Source: STF1-107 sp964457935
Lineage (GTDB): Bacteria; Bacillota; Clostridia; Christensenellales; UBA1242
NCBI GenBank assembly: GCA_964457935.1
Contig: CAYWFC010000022.1
Coordinates: forward strand, 1 to 16,312
Direction of reading: 5' to 3'
DNA length: 16,312 bases
Shown one piece after another: positions 7,003 through 14,362 of this stretch. Position 1 is the first letter of the stretch. Each line of letters starts with the position of its first letter. Below the pieces are notes generated by a model. It was not told where the DNA came from. It saw only the letters and a list, made by a program, of their open reading frames with translations, and ran no database searches. The position numbers were made by a program, and so were the translations under genes.

Positions 7003-7452
7003 ATGAATTCTAAGAAAATCTATTTGGCTAGCGACCACGCTGGCTATGAGTTAAAAGCCCAACTCAGAGATTACCTTATCACCCAAGGGTACCTCAATAT
7101 CAGCGATGTCGGTCCACACGCCCTCGACCCTGCCGATGATTATCCAGATACCATACACCCTGCGTGCGCTCTCGTGGACGCCGACCCTGAGGCTATAGGT
7201 ATCTTTATATGCGGTAGCGGTACAGGAGTCAGTATGGTGGCGAATAGATATCCCCACATCCGCGCTGTCAATGCTCTGAACACTACTCTGGCTAGCTTGG
7301 CTCGTCAGGACGAAGACGCCAATGTCCTCTGCCTAGGCGCTAAGTTCGTCTCGTACGAGTACGCTGTCTCTATTTTCCACTCTTTTATGGAGACCCCGTT
7401 CGCAGGCGGTAGACACCAGCGCCGTATAGATAAGATTAATATCCCGCACTAA
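7003..7452 (+). CDS. rpiB: Ribose-5-phosphate isomerase B
   Basis: A 149-aa protein, normal length, that interconverts ribose 5-phosphate and ribulose 5-phosphate in the pentose phosphate pathway. Signatures are ASDHAGYELK (9-18), DYPD (46-49), the active-site loop ICGSGTGVS with catalytic C70, IRAVNALN, and GGRHQRRID near the C-terminus. The histidine usual in the RQHNDTNVL motif (H99 of E. coli) is aspartate here (RQDEDANVL, D103). The substrate may therefore be handled differently, or this may be a lineage variant. The start at 7003 is chosen because the promoter puts the transcript start there. An upstream in-frame ATG at 6985 lies before the -10 box. A clean terminator follows. Confidence 0.94.
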   Translation: MNSKKIYLASDHAGYELKAQLRDYLITQGYLNISDVGPHALDPADDYPDTIHPACALVDADPEAIGIFICGSGTGVSMVANRYPHIRAVNALNTTLASLARQDEDANVLCLGAKFVSYEYAVSIFHSFMETPFAGGRHQRRIDKINIPH

Positions 7453-7473
7453 TTTTTATACTTTTTCATACCC

Positions 7474-7501
7474 ATGACAGCCCCAGCGCTGTCATTTTTT
7501 T
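7474..7501 (+). terminator. Rho-independent terminator of rpiB
   Basis: Perfect 8-bp arms ATGACAGC and GCTGTCAT around the loop CCCAGC, followed directly by seven T. Confidence 0.95.
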
Positions 7502-7550
7502 GTCATATCCATACTCGTCCAACCATATATTGTCATAAGGAGATTTTGAT

Positions 7551-8231
7551 ATGAAAAAGAAACTATTTGTATTCACCATTATAGGCGTAGTGCTATTAGC
7601 CATGGGCTGTGGCACTCATACACTGCGACTAGAGGACTACCTCATCGAGCGTCGTGACAATCTTTTCGTAGCCGACACACCTACTTACTACGCGTCACTC
7701 TGCACAGGCCAGCGCGAAGACCCTTACTCTCTAGACGGCACTGTCAATGACCTAGTAGACTTCGGCATAGTGCTGTTTTATTCTTTCGATAGAGCCAAAC
7801 TCACCGCCGATAGCTACCCATTCACACTGACTGTCAATGACGAGAAAATCACTGGCACTCTGGACTACAATGACACCGACTGCACCTACTCTACCGACAT
7901 CGAACGCACAGTGCTAGACACAGACACAGTCACTCTCACAGTAGACCTGCCACTCACAGATTTTGATGAGACACTCACCTGCGTGTCCAGAGATTTCGCC
8001 ATCACCCAGTCCAAAGCACTCGAGATAGCCACCGCCGAGATGGATAGCACACTGTCCGACATAGCGAAGTCCGGCTCCTCTGTAGAAGTAATGCTGAAGA
8101 TTATGCCAGACTACTCCACCACTTCGTCACCAAAATATTATTGGTACATCGCTCTGCTCAGTTCGGACGGCACCACCGCAGGCGTACTCATAGATAGCAC
8201 CACCGGCGAAATAATATCTAAAAAAATATAA
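7551..8231 (+). CDS. Putative lipoprotein with C-terminal PepSY-like segment
   Basis: A 226-aa protein. A basic, hydrophobic N-terminus ends in LLAMGC, giving a probable lipoprotein cysteine at C20 (alanine at -3 is acceptable but not ideal). The middle is rich in D and T, probably beta-strand, with cysteines in LCTGQRED, TDCTYS and LTCVSRD. Residues about 195-226 (YYWYIALLSSDG...GVLIDSTTGEIISKK) match the end of a PepSY-type domain, a fold linked to protease inhibition or metal and cell-wall functions. AAGGAG precedes the ATG by 8 nt. It stands alone between the rpiB terminator and an AT-rich hairpin. The role is unknown beyond being an extracytoplasmic lipoprotein. Confidence 0.82.
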   Translation: MKKKLFVFTIIGVVLLAMGCGTHTLRLEDYLIERRDNLFVADTPTYYASLCTGQREDPYSLDGTVNDLVDFGIVLFYSFDRAKLTADSYPFTLTVNDEKITGTLDYNDTDCTYSTDIERTVLDTDTVTLTVDLPLTDFDETLTCVSRDFAITQSKALEIATAEMDSTLSDIAKSGSSVEVMLKIMPDYSTTSSPKYYWYIALLSSDGTTAGVLIDSTTGEIISKKI

Positions 8232-8387
8232 TTAAATAATTGACTAAATAAATGAATAAATAAAATAATTAAATAGATTAAAAATAATTAATAAAATAAA
8301 TTAAATAAATATTCTAAAATTAATTTTTCCCCTGTATTTACGGGCTAATTAATATTTTGTGAATATTTATTTTAATATTTAATTACC
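8232..8387. other. Low-complexity AT-rich convergent intergenic region
   Basis: Almost pure A and T from 8232 to about 8325, made of AAATAA/AATTAA-like words with stops in every frame. A GC island CCCC..CGGG at about 8329-8344, flanked by ATTAATT/AATTAAT, may form a weak stem. I see no gene here. Confidence 0.7.
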
Positions 8388-8426
8388 AAAAAATAAAATA
8401 TTCCGTCACAGAATATTTTATTTTTT
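8388..8426. terminator. Perfect 16-bp AT-rich bidirectional terminator hairpin
   Basis: Arms 8388-8403 (AAAAAATAAAATATTC) and 8411-8426 are perfect inverted copies around the 7-nt loop CGTCACA. The A6/T6 ends act as the U-tract on either strand. It sits between two converging genes and should stop both. Confidence 0.85.
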
Positions 8427-8431
8427 GTTTA

Positions 8432-8500
8432 TTTTATTGTTCACTCACTATATCTTTTATTGTTCACAGATTGTGTGCTTTATTGTTCACGAACTGTGTC
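8432..8500 (-). repeat. 23-bp tandem repeat of the metzincin gene's 3' end
   Basis: TTTATTGTTCAC recurs at 8433, 8456 and 8479, a strict 23-bp period. On the minus strand each unit reads GTGAACAATAA. The first unit is the true gene end (REQ then TAA) and the next two lie beyond the stop. Confidence 0.88.
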
Positions 8501-9541
8501 ATACTTTATGTTTCTTTCTTCCCAAAAGTCTTCTACATCAAATATTCCACAATTTGCAAATAATCGCTCCAGATAGTCTCTCGACTGCTTGATATGGAAT
8601 TGCTCACCGAAGTTAGTTATCACATTTGTCCCTTCAAGAGCCTCGTTTATCTTGTCTACCAAGTTTGTATATTTCTTTTTGTACCAATCAAGAAATTCTT
8701 TGCACTGACTCTCATAGTTTTCGGTATCACCCATCTGCACTATCAGGGCACCCATGTCCGAAGGAGTGATCGTGCCATATTTTGCGAACCCTATATTCTG
8801 CACTGATGGTTGCATTAGACTATCTACATAGTCAGAGTGCTGTAGCCCGAATGCGTGTCCCAATTCATGCACCATCACTGTGGTGGCATAGTTGCCATCC
8901 ATGGTGCTTTTGTCTATCGAGATGATATTACTGCTGAGTACTTGGTCTCTATTGTAAAAGTCGAACAAGCACAAAGACGTACATTTTCCTAGCGCATTCT
9001 CATAGCCAAGATTGTCATTAGTTATCACTATAGCGTTCTTTGCCATATCGGTCACCTTCACATCTTTCACTATTTTGTTCAGATGCACATTAGGATTGAT
9101 GATACTGAATATCTGATTGTAATACAATATAGCATAGTCTATGTGTTCCCCATACTTCTTGTTTACACTAGTATCCACATACACATTGATATAGCCATAA
9201 GTATTGTACATTATCTTGAATCTCTTGTACACATCATACGAGCCGTCTACTTGGTATGGCTCGAAGTTCACTATATCCTCAGCCACCTGATCGTCGTCTT
9301 TGATAGTTTTCTCCATGAATGTCTTGTTGCAATGCACTGCCCCGGTGAAAGTGAGGCACGCCAATCCCAGCGCACTTATTGCAGCCTTGGCATACATTCT
9401 CGTTACTTCCCAAAAGGATTCTTTCAGTATCTTGGCATTGCGTTTCTTTATATCCTCTTTGGTCATGAATTGATTGCACATTTCATTTATTTTATCCAGA
9501 TATCTCACTTTAGCGTATGACAAATCTTCTTTTCTTCTCAT
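8480..9541 (-). CDS. Membrane-anchored metzincin (matrixin-like) metalloprotease
   Basis: A 353-aa protein. A cytoplasmic, charged N-terminus (1-48) leads to one membrane segment (about 51-68), then an external region and a zinc protease core. The metzincin motif HELGHAFGLQH (225-235) supplies three histidine ligands and the catalytic glutamate, and a Met-turn SLMQPS follows (M243). The late HExxHxxGxxH and nearby Met fit the matrixin/astacin-like group of small secreted proteases. The C-terminal 80 residues are helical with no known match. ATG follows GAGGGAG, and a good promoter lies at 9562-9590. Its substrate is unknown. It probably trims or releases surface proteins. The 3' end is repeated in tandem beyond the stop. 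Confidence 0.88.
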   Translation of the reverse strand: MRRKEDLSYAKVRYLDKINEMCNQFMTKEDIKKRNAKILKESFWEVTRMYAKAAISALGLACLTFTGAVHCNKTFMEKTIKDDDQVAEDIVNFEPYQVDGSYDVYKRFKIMYNTYGYINVYVDTSVNKKYGEHIDYAILYYNQIFSIINPNVHLNKIVKDVKVTDMAKNAIVITNDNLGYENALGKCTSLCLFDFYNRDQVLSSNIISIDKSTMDGNYATTVMVHELGHAFGLQHSDYVDSLMQPSVQNIGFAKYGTITPSDMGALIVQMGDTENYESQCKEFLDWYKKKYTNLVDKINEALEGTNVITNFGEQFHIKQSRDYLERLFANCGIFDVEDFWEERNIKYDTVREQ

Positions 9542-9561
9542 AATATCTCCCTCTTACAGAG

Positions 9562-9590
9562 AGTATATCACACATTGCCAGAAATTTCAA
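9562..9590 (-). promoter_or_regulatory. Sigma-A promoter of metzincin gene
   Basis: Minus-strand TTGAAA (9585-9590), 17 bp, TATACT (9562-9567), followed by a short leader with a GAGGGAG ribosome site before ATG at 9541. Confidence 0.8.
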
Positions 9591-9606
9591 TACCTATTTT
9601 GATTTT

Positions 9607-11187
9607 TTATTGATTTTTTTTGACATCCACCACTATGCACTCAGTAGTCAGCATAGTGCTAGCCACACTGCCGGCATTTTTGAGCGCATTCTTGGTCACT
9701 TTGGCAGGGTCAATGATGCCACGCTCTATCATGTCACAATACTCATTGCGCAAGGCATCAAATCCATAGTTTTCCCCACCATTGCGCGAGATGTTATCCA
9801 CCACTACACCGCCGTCTATCCCAGCATTACAGCATATCTGCTTTATAGGGGCAGAGACCGCTCGCGCTACACACATAGCGCCAGTCCTCTCGTCTCCGTC
9901 TAGCGTCTCGCATAGCGCCAATATGTCCTTTTCTGCCGACAAAAGCGCCACTCCGCCACCAGCCACTATGCCTTCCAGCACCCCAGCACGAGTGGCAGAT
10001 AGCGCGTCCTCTATGCGCAGTTTTTTCTCCTTCATCTCTATCTCAGTGATAGCACCCACCTTGATGACCGCCACACCACCACATAGCCTAGCCAATCTCT
10101 CAGAATACTTCTCTTTGTCATAGTCGTTCGCGCCATCCATTAGCCCTTTTATGCTGTCTATGCGCTCGCTGATGTCGCTGGCATTGCCTCTGCCCTCTAA
10201 TATAGTGGTGCAGTCTTGCGTCACTATCACACTTCTGGCTCTACCTAAATCATTTATGCTTATCTCGCGTATATTCACCCCTAGATCATCACTGACGAAT
10301 GTAGCACCCGTACTGATAGCGATATCACTGAGTTCTTGCTTTCTCCTGTCGCCGAAGCCGGGCGCTTTGACACATACACTGGTGAACGCCCCGCGCACTT
10401 TGTTTAGCACTAGCGCAGTCAGAGCCTCTCCCTCTATGTCGTCAGCCACGAGTAGCATCTTGCCACCCACACCAGCTACCTGCTCCACTATGGGCAAGAT
10501 GTCTGCCATACTAGTTATTTTCTTGTCCGTCACCAATATGTAAGGATTGTCCAGCACAGCCTCGAGTTTGTTCATATCTGTGCACATGTAGCTACTCACA
10601 TACCCTCTGTCAAACTTAAATCCTTCCACATAGTCCAATTCAGTATTCATACTACTGCTCTCTTCTATAGTGATGACACCATTATTGCCCACTTTTTTCA
10701 TCGCGTCCGCTATCAACGTGCCCACTTCGCTGTCTCCCGCCGAAATGCTCGCCACCTGCGATATGGACTGGTAGTCATCTATGGGCTTGGATATGCTCGC
10801 TATCTTGTCGCAAGCTACCTCCACAGCCTTCTCTATGCCTTTGCGCATTATGATAGGATTAGCCCCTGCCACGTAGTTTTTTACCCCTTCTTTGATGATA
10901 GCCTGAGCCAAAACTGACGCAGTAGTAGTGCCGTCTCCAGCGATGTCGTTCGTCTTGGTGCATACCTCTTTTATTATCTGCGCGCCCAGATTCTCAAACG
11001 GCTCTTCTATGTCTATCTCTTTGGCTATAGTCACCCCGTCATTCGTGATGAGTGGCGCACCATACTCTCTGTCTAGCACCACATTTCGTCCTTTCGGCCC
11101 TAGCGTGATCTTCACCGCATCACATAGCGTGTCCACTCCCTTCTCTAGCGCCAAAATGGCGTCGTGTCCCATCTTTATCTCCTTCAT
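9607..11187 (-). CDS. groL: Chaperonin GroEL (60 kDa)
   Basis: A 526-aa type I chaperonin that folds proteins in an ATP-driven ring together with GroES. Conserved ATP-site features are KITLGPKGRNVVLD (about 26-39), NDGVTIAKEI and GDGTTT (84-89, with the catalytic aspartate), KAPGFGDRR, and EDAL..TRAGVLEGIVAGGGVAL. The usual C-terminal GGM repeat is absent and the protein ends VVDVKKNQ, so it is 15-20 residues short. It starts one base after the groES stop, with GGAGGAT inside the groES end as ribosome site. Isoleucine is mostly ATA (six of the first nine Ile codons), unusual for a highly expressed gene. Confidence 0.97.
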   Translation of the reverse strand: MKEIKMGHDAILALEKGVDTLCDAVKITLGPKGRNVVLDREYGAPLITNDGVTIAKEIDIEEPFENLGAQIIKEVCTKTNDIAGDGTTTASVLAQAIIKEGVKNYVAGANPIIMRKGIEKAVEVACDKIASISKPIDDYQSISQVASISAGDSEVGTLIADAMKKVGNNGVITIEESSSMNTELDYVEGFKFDRGYVSSYMCTDMNKLEAVLDNPYILVTDKKITSMADILPIVEQVAGVGGKMLLVADDIEGEALTALVLNKVRGAFTSVCVKAPGFGDRRKQELSDIAISTGATFVSDDLGVNIREISINDLGRARSVIVTQDCTTILEGRGNASDISERIDSIKGLMDGANDYDKEKYSERLARLCGGVAVIKVGAITEIEMKEKKLRIEDALSATRAGVLEGIVAGGGVALLSAEKDILALCETLDGDERTGAMCVARAVSAPIKQICCNAGIDGGVVVDNISRNGGENYGFDALRNEYCDMIERGIIDPAKVTKNALKNAGSVASTMLTTECIVVDVKKNQ

Positions 11188-11188
11188 A

Positions 11189-11476
11189 CTAATCCTCCAA
11201 TATCCCTACTATGTCACTCTGTCGCAATATGACGAAATTCTTGTCATCTAGCTTCAATTCGCTCCCTGCGTACTTATTGTATAGCACTTTCTGCCCGACG
11301 CACACTTGCATGACTATCTCGCTCCCGTCCAGCATACCGCCAGTGCCTACAGCCACCACCTCGCCCATTTGAGGCTTTTCCTGCGCGGTGGACGGCAATA
11401 CTATGCCGAATTTCGACACGTTCTCCTTTTCTTGTGGCAGGATCAATACTCTGTCAAATAATGGTTTCACTCTCAT
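11189..11476 (-). CDS. groS: Co-chaperonin GroES (10 kDa)
   Basis: A 95-aa protein, normal length, that caps the GroEL cavity. VKPLFDRVLILP at the N-terminus, the mobile loop with GIVLP (about 24-28) followed by QMGEVVAVGTG, and VLYNKYAGSELKLDDKNFVIL are all typical. The ATG at 11476 follows AAAAGGAG by 6 nt. The promoter is at 11506-11533. No CIRCE (HrcA) operator is visible upstream, so heat control, if present, is by other means. Confidence 0.97.
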   Translation of the reverse strand: MRVKPLFDRVLILPQEKENVSKFGIVLPSTAQEKPQMGEVVAVGTGGMLDGSEIVMQVCVGQKVLYNKYAGSELKLDDKNFVILRQSDIVGILED

Positions 11477-11505
11477 AATTTTCTCCTTTTGGTAAAACTA
11501 ATTTT

Positions 11506-11533
11506 AGTATAAATCTAACAAAAATCGTGATAA
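11506..11533 (-). promoter_or_regulatory. Probable promoter of groES-groEL
   Basis: Minus-strand TTATCA (11528-11533), 16 bp, TATACT (11506-11511), then a leader of about 25 nt with AAAAGGAG before ATG. The -35 is weak. I found no TTAGCACTC-N9-GAGTGCTAA (CIRCE). Confidence 0.6.
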
Positions 11534-11628
11534 AAATTACCACGAATGCTGTCGCTTTACACCGTATCCGCACGCAATATATCACAAAAAATCTCAATCC
11601 GAGCCAAACACTGCCACTTTTTGACCAT

Positions 11629-11804
11629 TTTGCCACCAAAAAAATTATATCTTCACCATTTTCCTCATATATTGCCACCAAAAAAGTTTTACCCGCGCCA
11701 TTTCATTCATATATTGACACAAAAAAAGTTTTACCCGCGCCATTTCATTCATATATTGACACAAAAAAAGTTATACCTGCGTCATTTCACTCATATATTG
11801 ACAT
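11629..11804 (+). repeat. 42-bp tandem array before the SPOR gene
   Basis: Units start at 11629, 11671, 11713, 11755 and (partial) 11797, exactly 42 bp apart. Each unit runs ATTGMCACMAAAAAAGTT, then CCGCGCCATTTCATT and CATAT. Units two and three are nearly identical and the first is most diverged. The partial last unit abuts the SPOR gene ATG at 11805. There are no spacers. Because 42 is a multiple of three, the array stays open in more than one frame. The repeated CATATATTGACA resembles -10 and -35 hexamers. Confidence 0.92.
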
Positions 11805-12587
11805 ATGGACACATTTGATTACGACCAATACCGAAAATCCCACCGCCCCGCGCGCCGTTCAGCCGTACTGAGCGTGTTTTTGGTAGTCATAGGCGGACTG
11901 CTCGCCCTGTCGTTCGCTAATCTCCTTAGTTACGCTATGTACTCGTCTGGACTGTCTCTGCTGACAGGCTACGACTCGCGCTCGACAGACTATTACGCGG
12001 TCGCTGTCGCCTACTACACCACCCAGTCCGAGGCGCAAGCCACCGCCCAAACACTCACTCTCCAAGGCGGTGCCGGCTATATCCAGTACGACGGCGTGTA
12101 TAGAGTGCTAGCGCAGTGCTATTCCACCCGAAAAGACGCCGAAACAGTAGCATCCAATATCCGCTCCACTTATCCGCAAGCCACTGTGTACCAGATATCT
12201 ATCCCGAAGTTCAATTACCCTACCGATATGTCAAAATCCCAACTCTCCGCCACCAAAAATATAGTGCAGACCATGTCAAACACACTGTCGTCATTGTACA
12301 CCATATCGAGCGACTACGACACCGAGTCCGCCGACATATCTACCACGCGCACGCGCATATCTACATTGATATCCACCTACACCACCGCCCTGAATGACTA
12401 TACCGACGCCATGCTGGGCGATATGGGCATCAAATACTCTCCTTTCACTACCTACCTGCACGAATTCGCCGACAAACTCTCGCTTATCCGCGACCTGCCC
12501 ACCACCAATAACGAATTTTCTGCCCAAATCAAATACACCACCATAAACTGCCTATTTTCCTACCGCTCCGCCGTCAAAAAACTCTGA
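11805..12587 (+). CDS. Membrane protein with SPOR-like domain
   Basis: A 260-aa protein. A short basic cytoplasmic tail (1-19) and one membrane helix (about 20-46) are followed by a SPOR-like fold at about 62-131 (YYAVAVAYYTTQSEAQATAQ, GGAGYIQYDGVYRVLAQCYS, RKDAETVASNIRSTYPQATV). SPOR domains bind denuded peptidoglycan glycan strands, so it would sit at the septum or in the spore envelope. Residues 140-260 are helical and serine/threonine-rich, perhaps coiled coil. An in-frame stop lies one codon before the ATG (TGA at 11799-11801), which fixes this as the earliest start. There is no Shine-Dalgarno. A TATATT five nt before ATG hints at leaderless expression. The 42-bp array lies directly upstream. 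Confidence 0.83.
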   Translation: MDTFDYDQYRKSHRPARRSAVLSVFLVVIGGLLALSFANLLSYAMYSSGLSLLTGYDSRSTDYYAVAVAYYTTQSEAQATAQTLTLQGGAGYIQYDGVYRVLAQCYSTRKDAETVASNIRSTYPQATVYQISIPKFNYPTDMSKSQLSATKNIVQTMSNTLSSLYTISSDYDTESADISTTRTRISTLISTYTTALNDYTDAMLGDMGIKYSPFTTYLHEFADKLSLIRDLPTTNNEFSAQIKYTTINCLFSYRSAVKKL

Positions 12588-12637
12588 TTTCCTACCAAAA
12601 AGTCCAATTTTCATATTATCTTTACCAAAAAGTCCAA
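12588..12637 (+). repeat. Short direct repeat after the SPOR gene
   Basis: TACCAAAAAGTCCAA occurs at 12593-12607 and 12623-12637, 30 bp apart. The first is preceded by TTTCC, as is a TACC inside the gene's 3' end at about 12556-12564, so the array may reach weakly back into the coding end. Confidence 0.7.
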
Positions 12638-12662
12638 AATATACTATAAATTTCACATTTGC

Positions 12663-12691
12663 TTGACTTATATACGTATTTACTGTAAAAT
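12663..12691 (+). promoter_or_regulatory. Promoter of MFS transporter gene
   Basis: TTGACT (12663-12668), 17 bp, TAAAAT (12686-12691), then nine nt and ATG at 12701. There is no ribosome site, so the mRNA has little or no leader. Confidence 0.75.
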
Positions 12692-12700
12692 ATACATATT

Positions 12701-13921
12701 ATGTCATCTGAAGTAGACAAACGGACTTTTAATCGTGTTTTTTTCGTGATATTCAACGCTCTCGGTGCTGATATATTATTTTTTATGACCATTTACACCA
12801 TGTTCATCAGCATCACGAAGGGCATGTCAGCATACCAGATATCTCTCATAGAGACCATATCGCTCTTGTCAGTGGTGGTGCTTTTCTTCCCGGTGCAGAT
12901 TATTATTAACAAAATCCCCCGCCAAGCATGCGTCATCACCAAATCTGCCCTGCTTGTCATATCCACACTGCTTTACACATTTAGCACACACTTGGTGGGC
13001 TTTATCATCGCGTCAGCGCTGTACGAGATAGCGTTCATTTTCGGCAAGGTAAATTATATTATATTCCAGCACAATCTCGACGCAGAGGGCGAGGCGGACC
13101 AGTATCCGAAATACCGCAATGCCATCCACATCTTGTACGCCATCGTTACATTCGTCATAGTGGCATGCACTGGATATTTGTTCAATATCGACCAATACCT
13201 GCCCATGTTCTTGGCTTTGCTCGTGTGCTTGGTCGAGCTAATACTGTCATTTTTCTACCGCGAGATACCATATGACAATGCTCCAGCCAAGCAGACCGCC
13301 ACTACCACGAATTGGCGCATACTGCTGACACGCTTTATGCTGTGCATGATGCTACTGTTTTTGTGCACAAATAGCATCAGTTCTATAGGCAATACTTACT
13401 CCAAACTGTCTATCCAATACCTGCTCGAAGAAGCAGGCTTGACCACAGCGAGTGTGTCTGTTATACTCAGTTACATCATATTGGGCACTCGTATCATCCG
13501 CGTGCTGGGCGACCTGATTTTGCCGAAGCTGTACGCACGTAGCCGACACAAACGAAAATTCGTCTACCTCTACCCAGCCCTGCTGACATTTGGCTGTACC
13601 CTGCTCATATTGGGTATATTGCTCCACACGTCATACGTGCTGAAGATAGCCTTGTCCGGCATAGGATATAGCGTCATCATCGCCTCGCGTGATACCAATC
13701 TCACCATACTCGAGAATCTCATATTCCTCAATACCCCAAAAGACCAAAACACCTTGGTCTACCAGTCACTGTTTGAGTCAGTGTGCAAATCTATCCTAAA
13801 CGTATTCGTCACAGTGACGCTGGGCGTATTGCCGTTTTATAGCCTGTTCGTATTGCTGGGCATACTCTCCGTCATAGGGTTTTTCGCCTACCACGCAGTG
13901 CAGAGATATGAGTTTGAATAA
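12701..13921 (+). CDS. MFS-type membrane transporter
   Basis: A 406-aa very hydrophobic protein with about twelve membrane helices in two halves: about 12-185 and 205-400, with the central loop at about 188-205 (DNAPAKQTATTTN). A basic loop GDLILPKLYARSRHKRK (270-286) matches the usual cytoplasmic loop between helices 8 and 9. Length and layout fit the major facilitator superfamily. The classical GxLaDrxGrR motif is not clear (INKIPRQACV at about 69-78 is the nearest). The substrate cannot be told. The gene stands alone behind its own promoter. The stop TAA (13919-13921) lies inside a terminator hairpin shared with the converging TauE gene. Confidence 0.82.
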   Translation: MSSEVDKRTFNRVFFVIFNALGADILFFMTIYTMFISITKGMSAYQISLIETISLLSVVVLFFPVQIIINKIPRQACVITKSALLVISTLLYTFSTHLVGFIIASALYEIAFIFGKVNYIIFQHNLDAEGEADQYPKYRNAIHILYAIVTFVIVACTGYLFNIDQYLPMFLALLVCLVELILSFFYREIPYDNAPAKQTATTTNWRILLTRFMLCMMLLFLCTNSISSIGNTYSKLSIQYLLEEAGLTTASVSVILSYIILGTRIIRVLGDLILPKLYARSRHKRKFVYLYPALLTFGCTLLILGILLHTSYVLKIALSGIGYSVIIASRDTNLTILENLIFLNTPKDQNTLVYQSLFESVCKSILNVFVTVTLGVLPFYSLFVLLGILSVIGFFAYHAVQRYEFE

Positions 13922-13949
13922 GGAAACTACTTAGTTTTCTTATTTTTTT
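13918..13949. terminator. Hairpin terminator containing both stop codons
   Basis: ATAAGGAAACTA (13918-13929) pairs with TAGTTTTCTTAT (13932-13943) with one G-T wobble and a two-base loop, followed by a T-run on the plus strand. The MFS stop TAA and the opposing TauE stop TAG both lie within the stem. Confidence 0.85.
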
Positions 13950-14310
13950 GCTGTTTTATGCCCTCTATCAGTTGCCACACTCCCACTCCGAGCAAAAATA
14001 CCGCGAATATCTTCTTTAGCACAGTGCTGTTTATGCTGTTCGCCAGCATCGCACTCAAGAAACTCACCACCGCCCCGCTCACAGCCAACGGCCACGTCGC
14101 CTTAAACTCCACCAGTTTGTTTTTGTGATGTAGATATAGCGCCACCGCCGACATAGGTAAGAATGCTATTAGATTTATCCCTTGCGCATCTATCTGCGAA
14201 AAAGATAAGAATATAGTCAATATAGGTATGAGTAACGTACCACCGCCCATACCCATGCCAGCACATACACCACCTACTACCCCAGCCAATATTCCCCACA
14301 CTATATGCAT
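13927..14310 (-). CDS. Half-size TauE/SafE family permease (second gene of pair)
   Basis: A 127-aa membrane protein of the TauE/SafE (sulfite/organosulfonate exporter) family, about half the usual 250 residues. It begins MHIVWGILAGVVGG, then GMGMGGGTLLIPIL, the glycine-rich signature of the family's first half. Helices lie at about 3-22, 24-42, 45-60, 70-88 and 94-113, followed by a lysine-rich tail. The start at 14310 is chosen because AAAGGAG lies 5 nt upstream. A frame extending to 14349 has no such site. It follows its paralogue on the same strand, and the two would assemble as halves of one transporter. Possible roles are sulfite, sulfoacetate or another small anion, unproven. Confidence 0.87.
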   Translation of the reverse strand: MHIVWGILAGVVGGVCAGMGMGGGTLLIPILTIFLSFSQIDAQGINLIAFLPMSAVALYLHHKNKLVEFKATWPLAVSGAVVSFLSAMLANSINSTVLKKIFAVFLLGVGVWQLIEGIKQQKNKKTK

Positions 14311-14362
14311 AATCTCTCCTTTTAATGCTAAATATCTCCAGCATTCCAAAATATCTTAGTCA

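Noticed and set aside
9607..9625. groEL 3' end as another stop-containing repeat (AAAAAATCAATA then AAAAAATCAAAATA)
   Set aside because: Too short and A-rich to separate from chance, so not counted among the gene-end repeats.
11477..11560. CIRCE element upstream of groES
   Set aside because: No TTAGCACTC/GAGTGCTAA pair. Only short TTAG and CTAA words without the required arms.
11454..11681. Minus-strand frame upstream of and overlapping groES
   Set aside because: It covers the groES promoter and leader and part of the 42-bp array, and has no ribosome site or family resemblance.
11527..11871. Plus-strand frame over the 42-bp array encoding a 14-residue peptide repeat
   Set aside because: GTG start without ribosome site, overlaps the groES promoter and the SPOR gene start. 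Openness follows from the 42-bp period alone. Unit differences mix silent and changing substitutions, so there is no clear coding constraint.
14311..14349. Longer start for the second TauE gene at 14349
   Set aside because: The ATG at 14310 has AAAGGAG at proper distance, and the extra 13 residues are not like the family or its paralogue.
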